64,000 bases of DNA from Gordionus sp. m RMFG-2023 (taxonomy: Eukaryota > Nematomorpha > Gordioida > Chordodea > Parachordodidae). Below the pieces are notes generated by a model, which was given only the letters and a program-made list of their open reading frames with translations, was not told the DNA's origin and did not search any database. Made by a program: the position numbers and the translations under genes. The stretch spans positions 25,530,869-25,594,868 of the forward strand of contig NC_088779.1 in NCBI RefSeq assembly GCF_954871325.1, read 5' to 3'. Each line of letters opens with the position of its first letter. Position 1 is the first letter of the stretch. This document shows positions 14,077-26,800 of the stretch, piece by piece.

Positions 14077-14739
14077 AGTATTTCCCACTATGTTATTTGG
14101 AACTAACTCCTACTAATCTTACCCTACTCATCCCACCCTTCTTTTGGTCGTGCATTGCAATTGATTGGAAGGTTAATAGATATTTATACAAAATTAACTA
14201 ATTAGGAACAGACAAATTATATAGTAAACGGTGAAGTAAAATAAATGAAATGATTAATAATTTGATATGAGGTATTTTCTTCACATTAACTTATTGCAGG
14301 ATAAAACACTTCTTATTTAACACTTTAAAAAATATAAATAAATTTTACCGCGTAATACTGATTGATTTGCAGAAATCTATATTATTCTATTAATATTTCC
14401 TTTTTAACACCATTGTATCTACATAACTTGGAGGGGGAGGGGGTGTGGAGGGTGATGCCAATTGCCAAAAAATATTTTGGGGGTATTGGATGAATCTGGT
14501 CCCTTTGTCTTCAATTATTTTTGAATACTTTTCCAGTAATTGAACTATCAAATACTTTGTGCTTGAATTGTGTGTCTTTAAAAAATTTCTAAATTTTATC
14601 CATCATATACAAAATATTTACCCTAGACCATGGCTCAGCTTTACAGCCATTCTTACTTTATATCTTCAAGATTTAGGATTGGATTTTATAATGTGTTTAA
14701 TTTTCGTTTTATTATTTTACAATAACTTTTATTAATTTT

Positions 14740-14825
14740 TCTTTAAATTTTATTATTTTTCATTAAATTTTATTATTTTTCGTTAAATTTTTATTTTTCA
14801 TTATTTTTTATTTTAATTTTTATTA
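14740..14825. repeat. Short T-rich tandem repeat
   Basis: Units of about 21 bp, AAATTTTATTATTTTTCATT with small changes, about four copies. Confidence -1.
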
Positions 14826-16559
14826 TTTCCATCCTCGGGAACAAAAAATGCGAAATAATTTTTTCAAGAAATTAATAAGGGATTGGAGGAGGGAAAGGTA
14901 GTATTTAAATTTGTATCTAAAAAAATTTTTAAACTAGAAGTGACACCATAAATAATGGTAATGAGGCTATTAAATCAGTCAACCAGACCCCCATTTAATT
15001 CTAATAAAGTTATTGCATTACATCCCCAATGATACAAGACTGAGCCGAATTAGCCGATAGTTAGCCATTACCCTATAGGGAAAGGAATATAAAAAAAAGG
15101 TAGAATTTACATTGTTTTTAACTTTTTAATTTTATATCTATCAATATAACTTTACACCAGTATAAAAACTCATTAAATAAAAATTTATTTAAGTGATAAA
15201 AGTTCACAAGGTTCAATCTAACTAAAAATCTTTGTACAATTTTGCAAATTATATTTTGTCAAAATCGACAATTCCAATGGGAATAGGAAAAAAGGAAGAC
15301 CATATTGATTAAATTATGACAAAAAATTAACTTTTAAAAATGTAAAAGTGATATAATTATGAAATAACAAATTAAATTTTTTCTATATTCTTTGAAGCAT
15401 ATGTAAAATGATAATTTATATTTTTTTATAAACTACAGAGATTTATGTTATCTGTTAGTTGTTGATAGAAATTCATCTAGAAGAACTAAAAGTTGGTGGG
15501 GGGGGGGGCAAGATGGATATTATTAAGTTAAATAAACTTTATATATTTTTGAAGTGGGTAAAGTTTATATTTAAATATTGTATAAAAGTTTTTTTGCATG
15601 AAAAATATTAATTTTAAATTTTATGAAAAAAAAAATTGATTAATTTATTTTTAAAAAAAATTATGGGAAATTGGTGGATATTCGATAAGCTTAAAAATCT
15701 TAATAAAGACCGATTAAGTTTGATATTCACTGTGATAATTAGGGATAAAAGTAATCAATAAACTTTACTATATTTATTATTAGAAGCCTGGAACCCGAAA
15801 GTAAATTTTGAAACTGAAATAAGTCTTGGAACCCAGATTTCTAGATACCGAGAAAAACCTTGGAATTGGATATCAGAACCAGGAATTTATTTTTTTAATA
15901 TAATGACATAAAGATTATAAAATATTTGAATAAAGCATTTTTTTTACATTTCAAATAATCTGATGTGGCTAAAAATAAAATTTATTCTAGTGTGTGGGTT
16001 TATTTAATTGTATTTTAATATATCCAAAACACAATTCTGCTTCACATCAATAAGGCGCCTTTTATGTTCCATCTATACTTAAAAAAAATTTTAAGTCGAT
16101 ATTAGAGAATATTGTCAGCCTAAAATTTGACTAAAATAGTTGTCGACAAACCATGGTTCGTATAAAATTAGGTGGACCACAATCGCCCTTTTCAATAGTT
16201 TCTTTCCTGTTTATTATAACAAACAAGCAAAAATCATTCTTAAATTAATTAAACCTTTCGACATACTTTCTCAAGCTAGTCTGAAAACACATCCTTTGCC
16301 GCAATTTATATACTTTCTAATTTACACAGCATTGAAAGCAACCTCCTCCCTCCTCAAAAAATTACACCTACCCTAAAAAATGTCCTTGCGGCATTATGAA
16401 TTACACGTTTTTAATTATAATGGTACTCCCTTCATATATTTTTAGAATTATCAATACACTACTACCAACTATAAAAAAGGTGAACTTAAAAGAAAAGAGT
16501 TATTGTTTAGAAAATTAATAATTATCCTTCTCATTTACAATGAATACATTATTATAGTA

Positions 16560-19070
16560 TATTGTTTGGTATCAGATGGGCAGTATCGCGAATACTTGTA
16601 TCTAAGATACAAGATCCTTTTGTATCTTGTACTCAGTATCTTATTGACAATTTTTAATAAGATACTAGTATCTGTATCTAATTATTTTGAAAAGAATCTT
16701 GTATCTTTTTCATTTTCTTTAAAAAGATACAGATACAGATTTTTTTTAATATTCATGTTTAGAACATTTACATATCACACAATGTAACTTTATTTTCTTC
16801 GTGAAATCTTGTATTATTTTTCTTATTTTTTGCTATATTTTAAATATATTGATAACCAAAATTAGTTGGAAATTTTACAGATCACAAAGATAGATATATT
16901 AAAAATAACAACACCAAAAATAAGAAAAGGATATATTTTATATGAAATATTTTTTAATTTGTAGAATGTCATATATAGTAGTGAAGATGAAATTATAGAG
17001 ATAGGTACTCCTGAATCAAATCCGAATCTTAAAATTCTAGATAGAAAATTTTATAAAGGAATTCATGTGAAAAAGGACAAGGTACAACCGAATGTCAAAA
17101 TTGCACAAGTAAAAAAGTTATTAAAGGTTGAATAAACTCCTCTACAAACTTTGCTAAACATATTAAAGTATAATATACATTTTTATTTTATAATTATTAA
17201 CATAATAATACCTATACATAAGTCCCTCTTAGATAATTGTTATTAAAAATTTTTATAGAAGATGGATGGTTGATTATCAACTTAAAATCATTTTTGGATA
17301 TATACCGATACCACTTTTTAGAGGTCGATTTGATCCGATATTCCCGATATTAAATTTATATCGTCCGATTACCGATCCGATATAATATATAATTTTGTAT
17401 TCTGTAAAGATACCAATGGTTTTAATTTTTAATATACTTTTTATTAGTATAACATCTATAATTTAACTATACCATAACTTATGTCATTTAAATATATTAT
17501 AATGATCAGTTATAGTTTATATTCAATTCGATTGCAATTCAAAAGTATATTAAATATTTTTATTGTTAAATCACTTTTATATAATAAGTAATAACATTAA
17601 TCTATATACATATTAAGTAATAAACAATTATATTATGAAATTTGGAATAAATATTTAAAATAATATTTAACATTAATATAGCGAAGATTTCTTTTTAGAA
17701 ATACCAATATTTCCAATTTATCAGAGGTCAGCTTGCGGCGATAGTAACTGTCAATATCACCAGCTTCACTAAAAACAGATTCTGAAGAGATTATTGCACA
17801 CTTTTATAACAGAATGCGCAAAAAAATAACAATATGAATGTTTATTAATTAATTATTATTATTAAAAAAATATACATAAAAATGGATTCCGATTTTATTT
17901 ATAAAAATAAATGATTTCAGATATAACTATTTTTTTTAATTTTATAACATTTTAATTTTGTTAAAGAAGCCATTTTTATAACGGATCAAATTTTATAATA
18001 TTGACCGATAACCGATATTTTAAAATGGGTAAAATATCGGCCCGATGCGATCCGATAAAAAATATCGACACATCCCTAATATATTTTATATTTAATTATT
18101 TTAGAAAGTTCTTATTAGAGGAAATATTTAAGCTACAATTAATATATAATATTAGATAATTTTAAAAGGCTCTTAATAAAATAATTATAATAAGGTAGAA
18201 TTTAACTTTATTAGTTTATTTATGATATAAGTAAAATTAAATTACAGTATTTATTTACAAAATTTAATCAATTTAAAATGCATTAAAGAAAATTGCTATG
18301 TAATTAACAATTAAATAATATAATGTTGTACATTATTTTCATATTTTTTATATATAATTAATGATTTTGCAAGAAATTTATAAAAAAAAATTTGAAAAGA
18401 GATTTAAATGATATTTATATATATATATAATATTACAAATGCAAGAATTAATAAGTCAAATTAGAAAATATATCTAATTTAAAAAATACATAAATATCAC
18501 AAACAAGTTATCTAGAATATATTATTTTTTTTAGAGATGCCATTTAGCCATATACTCCGAATATGATTTATATTTAAAACAACAGAAAATAACCTGCAAA
18601 TTTTAATTAACCATTTGATTTAATTTTTTTTCTTATTTGCACATTTTCCATTAAATATACTACTCTCCCTTCCCTGTTTATACTATTAATGGGCAAAAAT
18701 TAATATTAAAATCTCTGATTATTATAAAAAAAATTTTGTGAATACGAATGATTTTATTAAATTTCTTTTTACATAAAACCTAGTCATCAATAAATATTTT
18801 ATTAATTATTGCAAATATTCATTTTTATATGTGTATGCTATGTTCTTCACAAATAAATAATAAAAACTGTATTTTATAAACTATTCTAATTCAATTGGTA
18901 ATAATAATTTAAAAGTATCTGATACTCTAATTTAGTAAAAGATACAAGTATCTTTTATCTTGTATATTTTTACTATTTTGAAAAAGATACTAGTATCTGT
19001 ATCTAAGATTCATTTTTTTATAAAGAATCTGTATCTGTATCTAGATTCTTTTTCCAGAGGACCTGCCTAA
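16560..19070 (+). mobile_element. hAT-type transposon relic with BED zinc finger, carrying a nested second hAT relic
   Basis: The ends at about 16560-16740 and 18930-19060 share many copies of GTATCTGTATCT and AAGATAC in opposite orientation. Near the left end, on the plus strand at about 17093-17170, a frame reads CQNCTSKKVIKG, a stop, then INSSTNFAKHIK. That is the C-x2-C ... H pattern of a BED zinc finger, which begins many hAT transposases. The rest of the transposase is gone, and the middle is occupied by another hAT relic. Confidence -1.
17280..18078 (-). mobile_element. Inner hAT relic with transposase C-terminal dimerisation segment
   Basis: On the minus strand at about 17805-17690 the frame reads SESVFSEAGDIDSYYRRKL followed by TSDKLEILVFLKRNL. 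This is the typical hAT C-terminal dimerisation block. The outer end on the right is TAGGGATGTGTCGATATTTT in reverse complement, and CGATCCGATAT-like strings recur at both sides (17330-17390 and 17980-18075). A fragment of the same end type lies at about 2390-2455 (ATATCGGATCGG, TATCAGCCCGATCC). Confidence -1.
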
Positions 19071-22000
19071 CTCTGGGTATGACTATGAGTTTGCTGATAG
19101 AATGTCTAACCCTTTTAAATTACATATAAAAATATAGCAGAAAATTATCCAGAAATAGGTTTTATTAGACAAATAGTAACTATGATTGTTTGCAATATAT
19201 AAATTTGATCAATGTTTAGCAATATTATTGTATTAGGTCTATAAAAAGTAAATAATTTTTTACTCCAATATATTGTGCCCATTTTATCCAAAAAATTTAA
19301 TAGATTACCCCAAATAAATTTATTCCATCTCTATCCTACCCTCATTAAATTCCTTATATCGGAAGTAAACAGCACCTACCCATCCCCCCGCTTATTTAGG
19401 AGCTATATGGAGAAACAAATGCTGTGTATACATTTTTACCCCATCTAATAATAATTACGATCCATTAAGTTTAGCGGAAAAAAGAAAATCCCAAAAATAT
19501 TCACAACAACAATATATTTATACCCATTAAACTATCAACAAACTGCTCATTTGAGGAAGATGCTAGATCCTTAAACAAACTAATTAGCCAAAATAAAGCA
19601 ACAATCTCGAGAACCCTTTTGATCCATCAAAAAATCAGCCTTTAAATTTTACGTTGCAAATTAAATTACTTAAAGATTCATGGCCGTCACCAGAGAAGAA
19701 TTACAATTTTTAATTTTTTCAATAAAAATATTGTTAAATATGGATTTTAAGTTTTATTTCTATACAATGTCATTTTTTATATATATAGTTTAGATGTTAT
19801 TTTAAATTACTTTACATAATATCGATTATTAGATTATTTTTAAAAAAATATTTTAATATTTATTATTAGATTTATTTGAATTTTTTTATTGTTAATTAAC
19901 TGAGTTTAACCCTTATTTTGAAATATTCTAAATCGCAACCCGAACCCATCTGAGTCCATATTTCAAACTCTTTTTTATTGTTCTTAAGTTAAAAATCAAA
20001 ATATCATTTTCTTACAATTAGAAAAAAAAGGAAATTAAATTCAACTTCATTAAACATTTGGTAAGAGTCGGTTGGTAAAATTTTTCTTTTATTAGTTAAA
20101 AATATGTATAAATGATAAATTTTTAAGATAATTCTATTACAAATCGAAAATGTCCTTTAGTGTTTTTGAAGCGGACCACCTGGATAATAATTTTTAGAAA
20201 CATAGAGTTATGTGACATTATACATTCCACTTTAAAATATATATTGATCCTCTTTACTTTAGACTATAAAAAACATGATTTTTTTTTACACGTGTGATCT
20301 TTGAATTTTTGGTAAGACATCAATACTGCGGAACAATAAAGAATATTTTGAAAAAATCGGTTTAAATTTGTATATTAAAGGTTTTTATGATCAATATTTA
20401 TAAGTTTAATGTTTATATAATTTAATTAGCAGTTTTTTTTAATGATTTAGGTCTGGCTAATGGAAATTGCTGCTACTACAACTGTTTAAATTTCTATTCG
20501 TCCATTTATAATCATGATCTGTCAGATTTGGCAGGTTATTTGTAAAGATGATTAAATCTTATTATGACCTATTTTTAATATATCTTAAACCAAATCATAT
20601 CTCAAACCTTAAATTAACCCTAACCAATATCTATCTAAACTTTAATCCTACTCTTTATTTCCGATACTTGTTTTTTTTCCAATGGAACATTCCTTGAGTG
20701 GAGCTATTATCTTACTAATTTAATACTCTTTATCGGCCCAAATATCCAATATTTGAACTACCAGGAATGACTTTTTAGATCCGATAATAAGACCTGGAAT
20801 GATCTCATAGAAGCGATGCCAATTTTTTGTTTGTAACTATTCTTATATAGATCCATTAGCCCTATCTAACCAAACAGCAATCATAGCTCAAAAATTTCCA
20901 AATATTCGGAAATTTCAGAAGTTCATATTTTTGTTCCTATAATATCAACAACCTTAAATTCCTTCGAAGCTTGCATTAAATCTTCTATAAAGATTTATCG
21001 GCAGAGATCTACTCATTATATTCCAACACCATTTGTTTAGGATTAAGCTTAGCGGGGATCGGCTAGGTTTTTTTTTATTGCCACTTAAAGTTATATAAAT
21101 AACATTTAGCAAAATTAATTAACATTTTTTCCATCTTATGCGATCTATATATATAATATATATCTAAAAAAAATTATTTTGACAAGACAAGGTTAGTCTT
21201 TCACTTATTTTGATTCAAAGTTTAATATTGTTTGTAACGATTAATTTAGTATAATTAATACAAAAAAAATTATAAATATAAGTTTTCCTTTTTTTTAACA
21301 GTATATTTTTTTTATCGTTAAAAAGAATGTATATTTAGATAAAAGAAAACGTGTTAGATGGAAATATCTGCTAATAAATATCCAGCAAATAATTTAAAAA
21401 AATTTTTTATTTTGAATGTATTTCTTTTCTAAAAAATTAGTTAATATTATTCAATTTTCTATTATATTACATTAATAATATGTAAATAAGAATTAATATA
21501 ATAATCCTCCTAAGAGAATATAACTATAAAGATGATATTTTTTATAAAATTAAAAACGATGAAAGAAAATGCTAGATTACACCAACTAAATATTAGATTA
21601 ATTTATATCTTTTTAAAGAAAACTTGTATAAAAATTTTTTTAAAAATAATTTTAAAACATAAATTAAATATTTTTATATTTTTTTAAACAATATTTAATT
21701 AAAATCAAAGAGATTAAGTTTCTCCTATAAAATAAATATTATAGAGAAAACATTAAAAAGATTGCAAATTTTTTTTAACCATCTCTGAATTTTTTTTTAT
21801 ATTGCTATAAATGTAAAGGATTACTGTAATACAGTAAAGTAATAAATATAAATTATAATGTATATATTTATATATATAAATATAGCCAATAAAAGGCTTT
21901 ATCAATCAACTTGAATACCAATTAATTTCCAAAAAAAAATTTATTTTTTTAAATGCTAGAATGAGTATTAATTTATTATCTACTTCATTTTTCGTTATTT

Positions 22001-23485
22001 TACTTTTAATTAATTTTAAAAAAAATTCTGGTCTAAGATTACAGTCATTTATTCAATACAAATTTGATTAAAATCAAGAAATTTATTTAATAAACACAAT
22101 TTATTATTTGATGAATCTTATATATTCTATGTTCAATAGGGAGAACAGTAATCGAAAAGGAAAATTTGGAGGTAATTTTTTTTTGTATTAAGCCTCATTT
22201 GGGTTTATGTTCAGGAGAGTAAAATAAAATTTTATTGCTCGAATGTTCTAAAGGATCTCCATCTCCCTAGAATATGTCACTATACTTAGTAATCAGTTTA
22301 CTAAGGAGGGATGGGGTGGGAATTGCGGGGAGGAGTAAGGGTAACATTTTTTTGTTAGATAAAAAGGATTTTGTCAAGTGAGTAAATTTATTTTCGGGCC
22401 TCCCATTGGCTAGGCCGGGTAATGGGCATCGCTTTGAAAAATATATTCATATTTTCATTGGCGTTTAAAAACCCGATTATTTTATTTATTATATTTGATC
22501 CCACAAATCGTGGAATCTTAATTTTAAAAAATGTATAATTAAAACTCTTTAATCTACTTTTATAATTATGCTTTTGATATTTTATTCCTTTGCAAAAAAA
22601 TATTTAAATATTTTTCATTTCTTTTGATGCTAATATAACCACTGTTTTTACCAATACACTTTATTTTAGCGGTCTCTCTTTCAAATTTTAATCAAATTAA
22701 ATATAAAAAAATTCCTTTAATTAATATTTCATTCTTTAAATAAATTTTTTAAAAAACAATTAAAAACTTGGTTAGGTTGATTCCAACTTCATTTATGATC
22801 TAAATTAAATTAATTGAATCAGAATCTAAATCCTTATAAGATGTCAAGGATTTATTTTTTCGGTAAGCAATAATGTACTGTCCCAAGTTTACAAAAAATC
22901 AACTCAAGAGGTATGCTATTTTTTTGTTGTTGAAAAGGCAAAGGAGAAGAAACATGTTCTCCGGAATACGTACAAGCCATCCCACCCAATCTTAATAGCA
23001 TTTGTTCAAAGACCAAATTCGAAAGGAAAGAGATAAAGCTGCTTTATCAAATCTTTAAACAAGTTAATATATATACTATTTGTATTTTTTTTCCCCATTA
23101 GATAATTAGTGGGGTTATACAATTTGGTGATAAACACTTAAAATATAAATTAATTTTAAAAAATGTTCCCCCTATACTTTTCAATACATCATATTAGGAA
23201 TAAATTTGTTACATTTGTTTGCACGATTCCTTTTTAGGCTGATAAGCAAATGAATAATTTCTATATTACATACAATTTGCATAAATTAGGATAATGCGCA
23301 TATTATTGCTAGTATATAAATCAAAAATGATTAAAAGATTTATGACCTCGGAAATTTATAGAATTGATATTCTACACATACTTGAATACATTTTAGGGCA
23401 AAAAATTAGATCATTAATTTGGCACGTTGATTAAGGTTCAGAACAGCATTGATTTGATCACGTGATTTGACTTTATCACATTTAA
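19071..23485. other. Region where the missing KChIP 5' exon may lie
   Basis: No exon could be supported. A KChIP gene needs an upstream exon ending in phase 0 and encoding an FT-x-x-EL-x-x-LY-like segment, somewhere before 23837. Confidence -1.
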
Positions 23486-23729
23486 TGTTGTTAAACCGCT
23501 CATTTTGAGCCGATTTTTAAAAATGGCTAACTCAATATTTTAGCCAGAAAAATATTGCCTAAGCCTCTAGATTTCGCTAATAGATATCCAAACCTTTGTT
23601 CCTTCTACAGACAAAATCTTTTTCTTTCTTTCTTTTTTAAGAAAGAAAGAAATTGCGTAATATTATTCTGGGTGAAATATTGAGTTAGCCGTTTTTAAAA
23701 ATCGGTTCAAAACGAGCCGTTTAACAACA
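23486..23729. mobile_element. Inverted-repeat element (MITE), family A, complete copy
   Basis: The ends are inverted copies: TGTTGTTAAACCGCTCATTT at the left and AACGAGCCGTTTAACAACA at the right, followed inward by about 40 bp of near-perfect complement (GGCTAACTCAATATTTT). A 10 bp match, TTATCACATT, lies at 23473-23482 and 23731-23740 and may be the target duplication, though a few bases separate it from the left end. The element sits about 100 bp upstream of the first KChIP exon found. Related copies: 1671-1790 (half), 1976-2195, 2630-2820 and 31367-31605. Confidence -1.
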
Positions 23730-23836
23730 CTTATCACATTATACATTATAAAGGGAATAAAGGAATTTTCTTTTCGTAATTTTTTTTCCCCTCTACAATT
23801 ATAATTATAATAATAAAAATAAAATATTATTTATAG

Positions 23837-26800
23837 CACTGCCCTCAAGGATTTTTAACCTTGAATATATTCAAGAGCATATTCGAAATTCTTTTCCCTC
23901 TAGGAAGTAAAAGGCCATTATAATTTAATATTATTTATCCCTAAATATTTTTTTAATTACCAATTTTTTAAGATTCTTCAAGATATGCCTCCTATTTTTA
24001 CAGATGTTTAGATGTCAATAAAGATGGCATGGTGGGATTCGAAGTTTAATTTTTTAAAATATTTATATCTTCCGTGATTTTTGACAAATTTTTTTTAATG
24101 ACCGAATGGCTTTTAATCAAAATTCAGAGGCAGATATTCTAGACTTAAAATAGAAATAAACGAGATATTACTTTTATTCTTGATATTCTGATATTAACGA
24201 TATTAGGAAAATTATTAAAAATAGGGAAGAAATTTGCAACTCCTTCCATTGTGCATCATTTAATATATTTGTTCTTTTAATAGTAACAGATACCTAAATT
24301 TGTCCAGGATTAAACTGTATATATGATTAATAGAGTTATTAAATTAAATTTTACATATTTTGGAATATAAAAGTAACCCAAATTTTTTTAAAATTACTTG
24401 TGTCACTCACATTAATCGCTTCTGTTTCATTTAGTTTAAGGAAGCTTATTTATGGAGAAAAACTAGCATGGCTTTATAAAACAAATTTTGAAAATAGTTT
24501 CTTGTTAAAATCATATAAAAATTTATTAAGGCCAATTTTTTTGCAAAAGATCAACATGCAAATAATAAATTTCCTTTAAATATATATTTACAGAAAAAAA
24601 AAATATAATTTCACAGACATTATATTGAAAATTTTGGCTAAATTATAAATATTTGATTTGGTGACACTTTATCAAAAGGGCATATATCACTCGACAATTT
24701 ATTAAGTAATGCTTTATCACAACATCACTAAATCATGTGATAAAGTGTCCCGTAGTAAAATGTCGCGTTATCAAACTGAGGGATAAAGTATCGTTATGAT
24801 AAAGCGTTGTTGTGATAAAGTATCGTCGTAAAAAATTGTCGCATGACAAAGTATCGAATGACATAGTGTCGCTAGGCGATAATATTTATAGCAATTTTTT
24901 TTAGTAGATTTTATATTTATTTATATCATAATTTAATATTCCTCATTTTTTAACTTTTCTAAATTTTTTTATTTCTATTAGTAACTTTTTATAAAAAAAT
25001 ACCCCCCCCCCCTCCTTTGTCGCTAGAATATAAATATATTTTTTTTAAAAAAACAGACTTTTATAAGCACTCTATCGAAAATGAATTACGGAACTTTCGA
25101 AGAACGGGCTACCATTATATTCAAGATTTACGATTTAAAAGACGAAGGCTTTTTAACCAAGGAATCACTTTTCAATATTATCTCATCGGTGTACGACCTA
25201 GCTAATTTAACAAATGATCCATATTACACTTATTCCAATGCGCAGCAGCACAGTGAAAGATTTTTCAGGGTATTATTTTATAAAATGGGTATTCTAAATA
25301 ATTCAGATTTGATTATCAATATAATATAGAAACAGATTTATAGTAAACACGTTATTTTCAATCGTTGCGGTATTATAGCTGATTCAGTTTTAGAAACTAA
25401 TTTAATATAAAGCTAAAAAAAAAAGAAACAATTATTTTATATAATATTTAAGAAAAATCATATACTTTATCGAATTTTATTTTTAACGCACCGATACATA
25501 CGTTTCCAAATTTTATCATATTATTATCATCAATAACGCTCCATATTTATAACTTTATACCTATTTATAATTTTGCGATAACGCTGGTAAAATAACGCAA
25601 CGCTTGAACAAAACCACTTACTATAAATGGCCTTAGATATTCCAGATCTCGAATCCCTAGCTTTATTCAATTTTTTTTTTAAATATTTTTTATGTATTCC
25701 GAACCGGAAATTTTAATTTCTTACGAATTTTTTATTATCGTCTGCCTGGCAGGAAAAAAATCCTTACCTGTTTTCAAGTAAATATGATCATAATGGATTA
25801 AAGAAATCATGATTTTAATTAGCCCTCGTGACTCGAAAAGTTTTTTGAAAGAGTTATATTTAATAGAGTTCCTATTATTCTTGTTAAAGACTGGTAAGTG
25901 AAACCTCAAAAGGGGAATTAAAATAAGGATTATTATCATTTTTATAGTATCCTCTAAAACAAATTATCTGTCCTTTGGGTCGTTTTTCTGCCACTTCCTT
26001 GGGGCACACTATAAAGGGCCTAAACATTTTTTAGGGACAAATCTTTAAGAATGGACTGGTCTGGAAGATTTTTATTTTCAATGACAATATCGATATTATA
26101 CGTTAAATTTTTTATGACCATTTTTTTCTTCTCTCTCATCCAAAGTTGTGGTAACGAATAGAGCTTAAAAGAAAATAAATTTTTGATATTTTTAGTTATT
26201 GCTTTCAATAGGGAAAAGTTTTGAATTTTGCGAACAAGAGTCCCAAGTTCAAAGTTCTCATTGGTCTGTAATTAGCCGGGAGTTTTAACCCGAATACCCA
26301 CTAGCACATTGTTTCAAAAAAAAATTAAGGTTCGCCCGTTTATCCCAAAATTTTGATACCCACCATCAACAATATTTACAAACTTCAATGTGCTTACTCA
26401 GCAGCCAACAACCGCCCCAATTTTTTGCCCCATGTATATTTTAAAAAACGCGAGTTGCTTCAAGGTAATGACACCCTACCCTGCGCTCATTTCAATTGAA
26501 ATCCATTGTGGGATATAAAAACATCTCCAGGGATCATCAGGAATTAAGCTCAGTTTTTGGGTAAGTAAACAGGTTTTAGACGAGAGGCGAGATTGCTTTT
26601 CAGATTCAAATTTGAAAAATTTGCCACTTTTAATGGTAAATGAAAGAATTATAAAATTTTTGAATACATCATTTTCTTTGAATATAATATATAGATTAAA
26701 AAATAATATTATTTTGTTTTGTGTTATATACTTTATATTTATAAAAATTAAAAATTAAAGGAAGAGCTAAGAATAGGAACTATTTTTTTTAAATTTTGAG

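Larger units (their letters stand above)
13871..16559. other. Gene-free stretch with only small repeats
   Basis: Holds the two small repeats at 14041-14076 and 14740-14825 and a G run near 15500. Nothing else recognised. Confidence -1.

Noticed and set aside
15495-15512. Long G run, and C runs near 6360, 25003, 29407 and 47101
   Set aside because: Simple homopolymers in A+T-rich DNA; no G-quadruplex pattern of four separate runs was seen.
19680-19740. Plus-strand frame MAVTREELQFLIF, which resembles the FTKKELQVLY segment expected in the missing KChIP first exon
   Set aside because: The residues after it do not follow the family, no donor with the needed phase 0 is present, and a stop lies just upstream. 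Likely chance.
22837-22861. Frame ending in YFFG with a good donor GTAAGC, considered as the KChIP exon before 23973
   Set aside because: The exon at 23837-23906 fits far better (CPQG motif, 70 nt, correct phase).
24420-24470. Possible exon FKEAYLWRKTS after an acceptor in the KChIP gene
   Set aside because: The join 24043 to 25057 already aligns residue for residue with KChIPs; including this piece would break the alignment.
25721-26208. Two minus-strand frames of 62-72 codons within the KChIP gene
   Set aside because: No similarity recognised and no splice context; chance frames in an intron.
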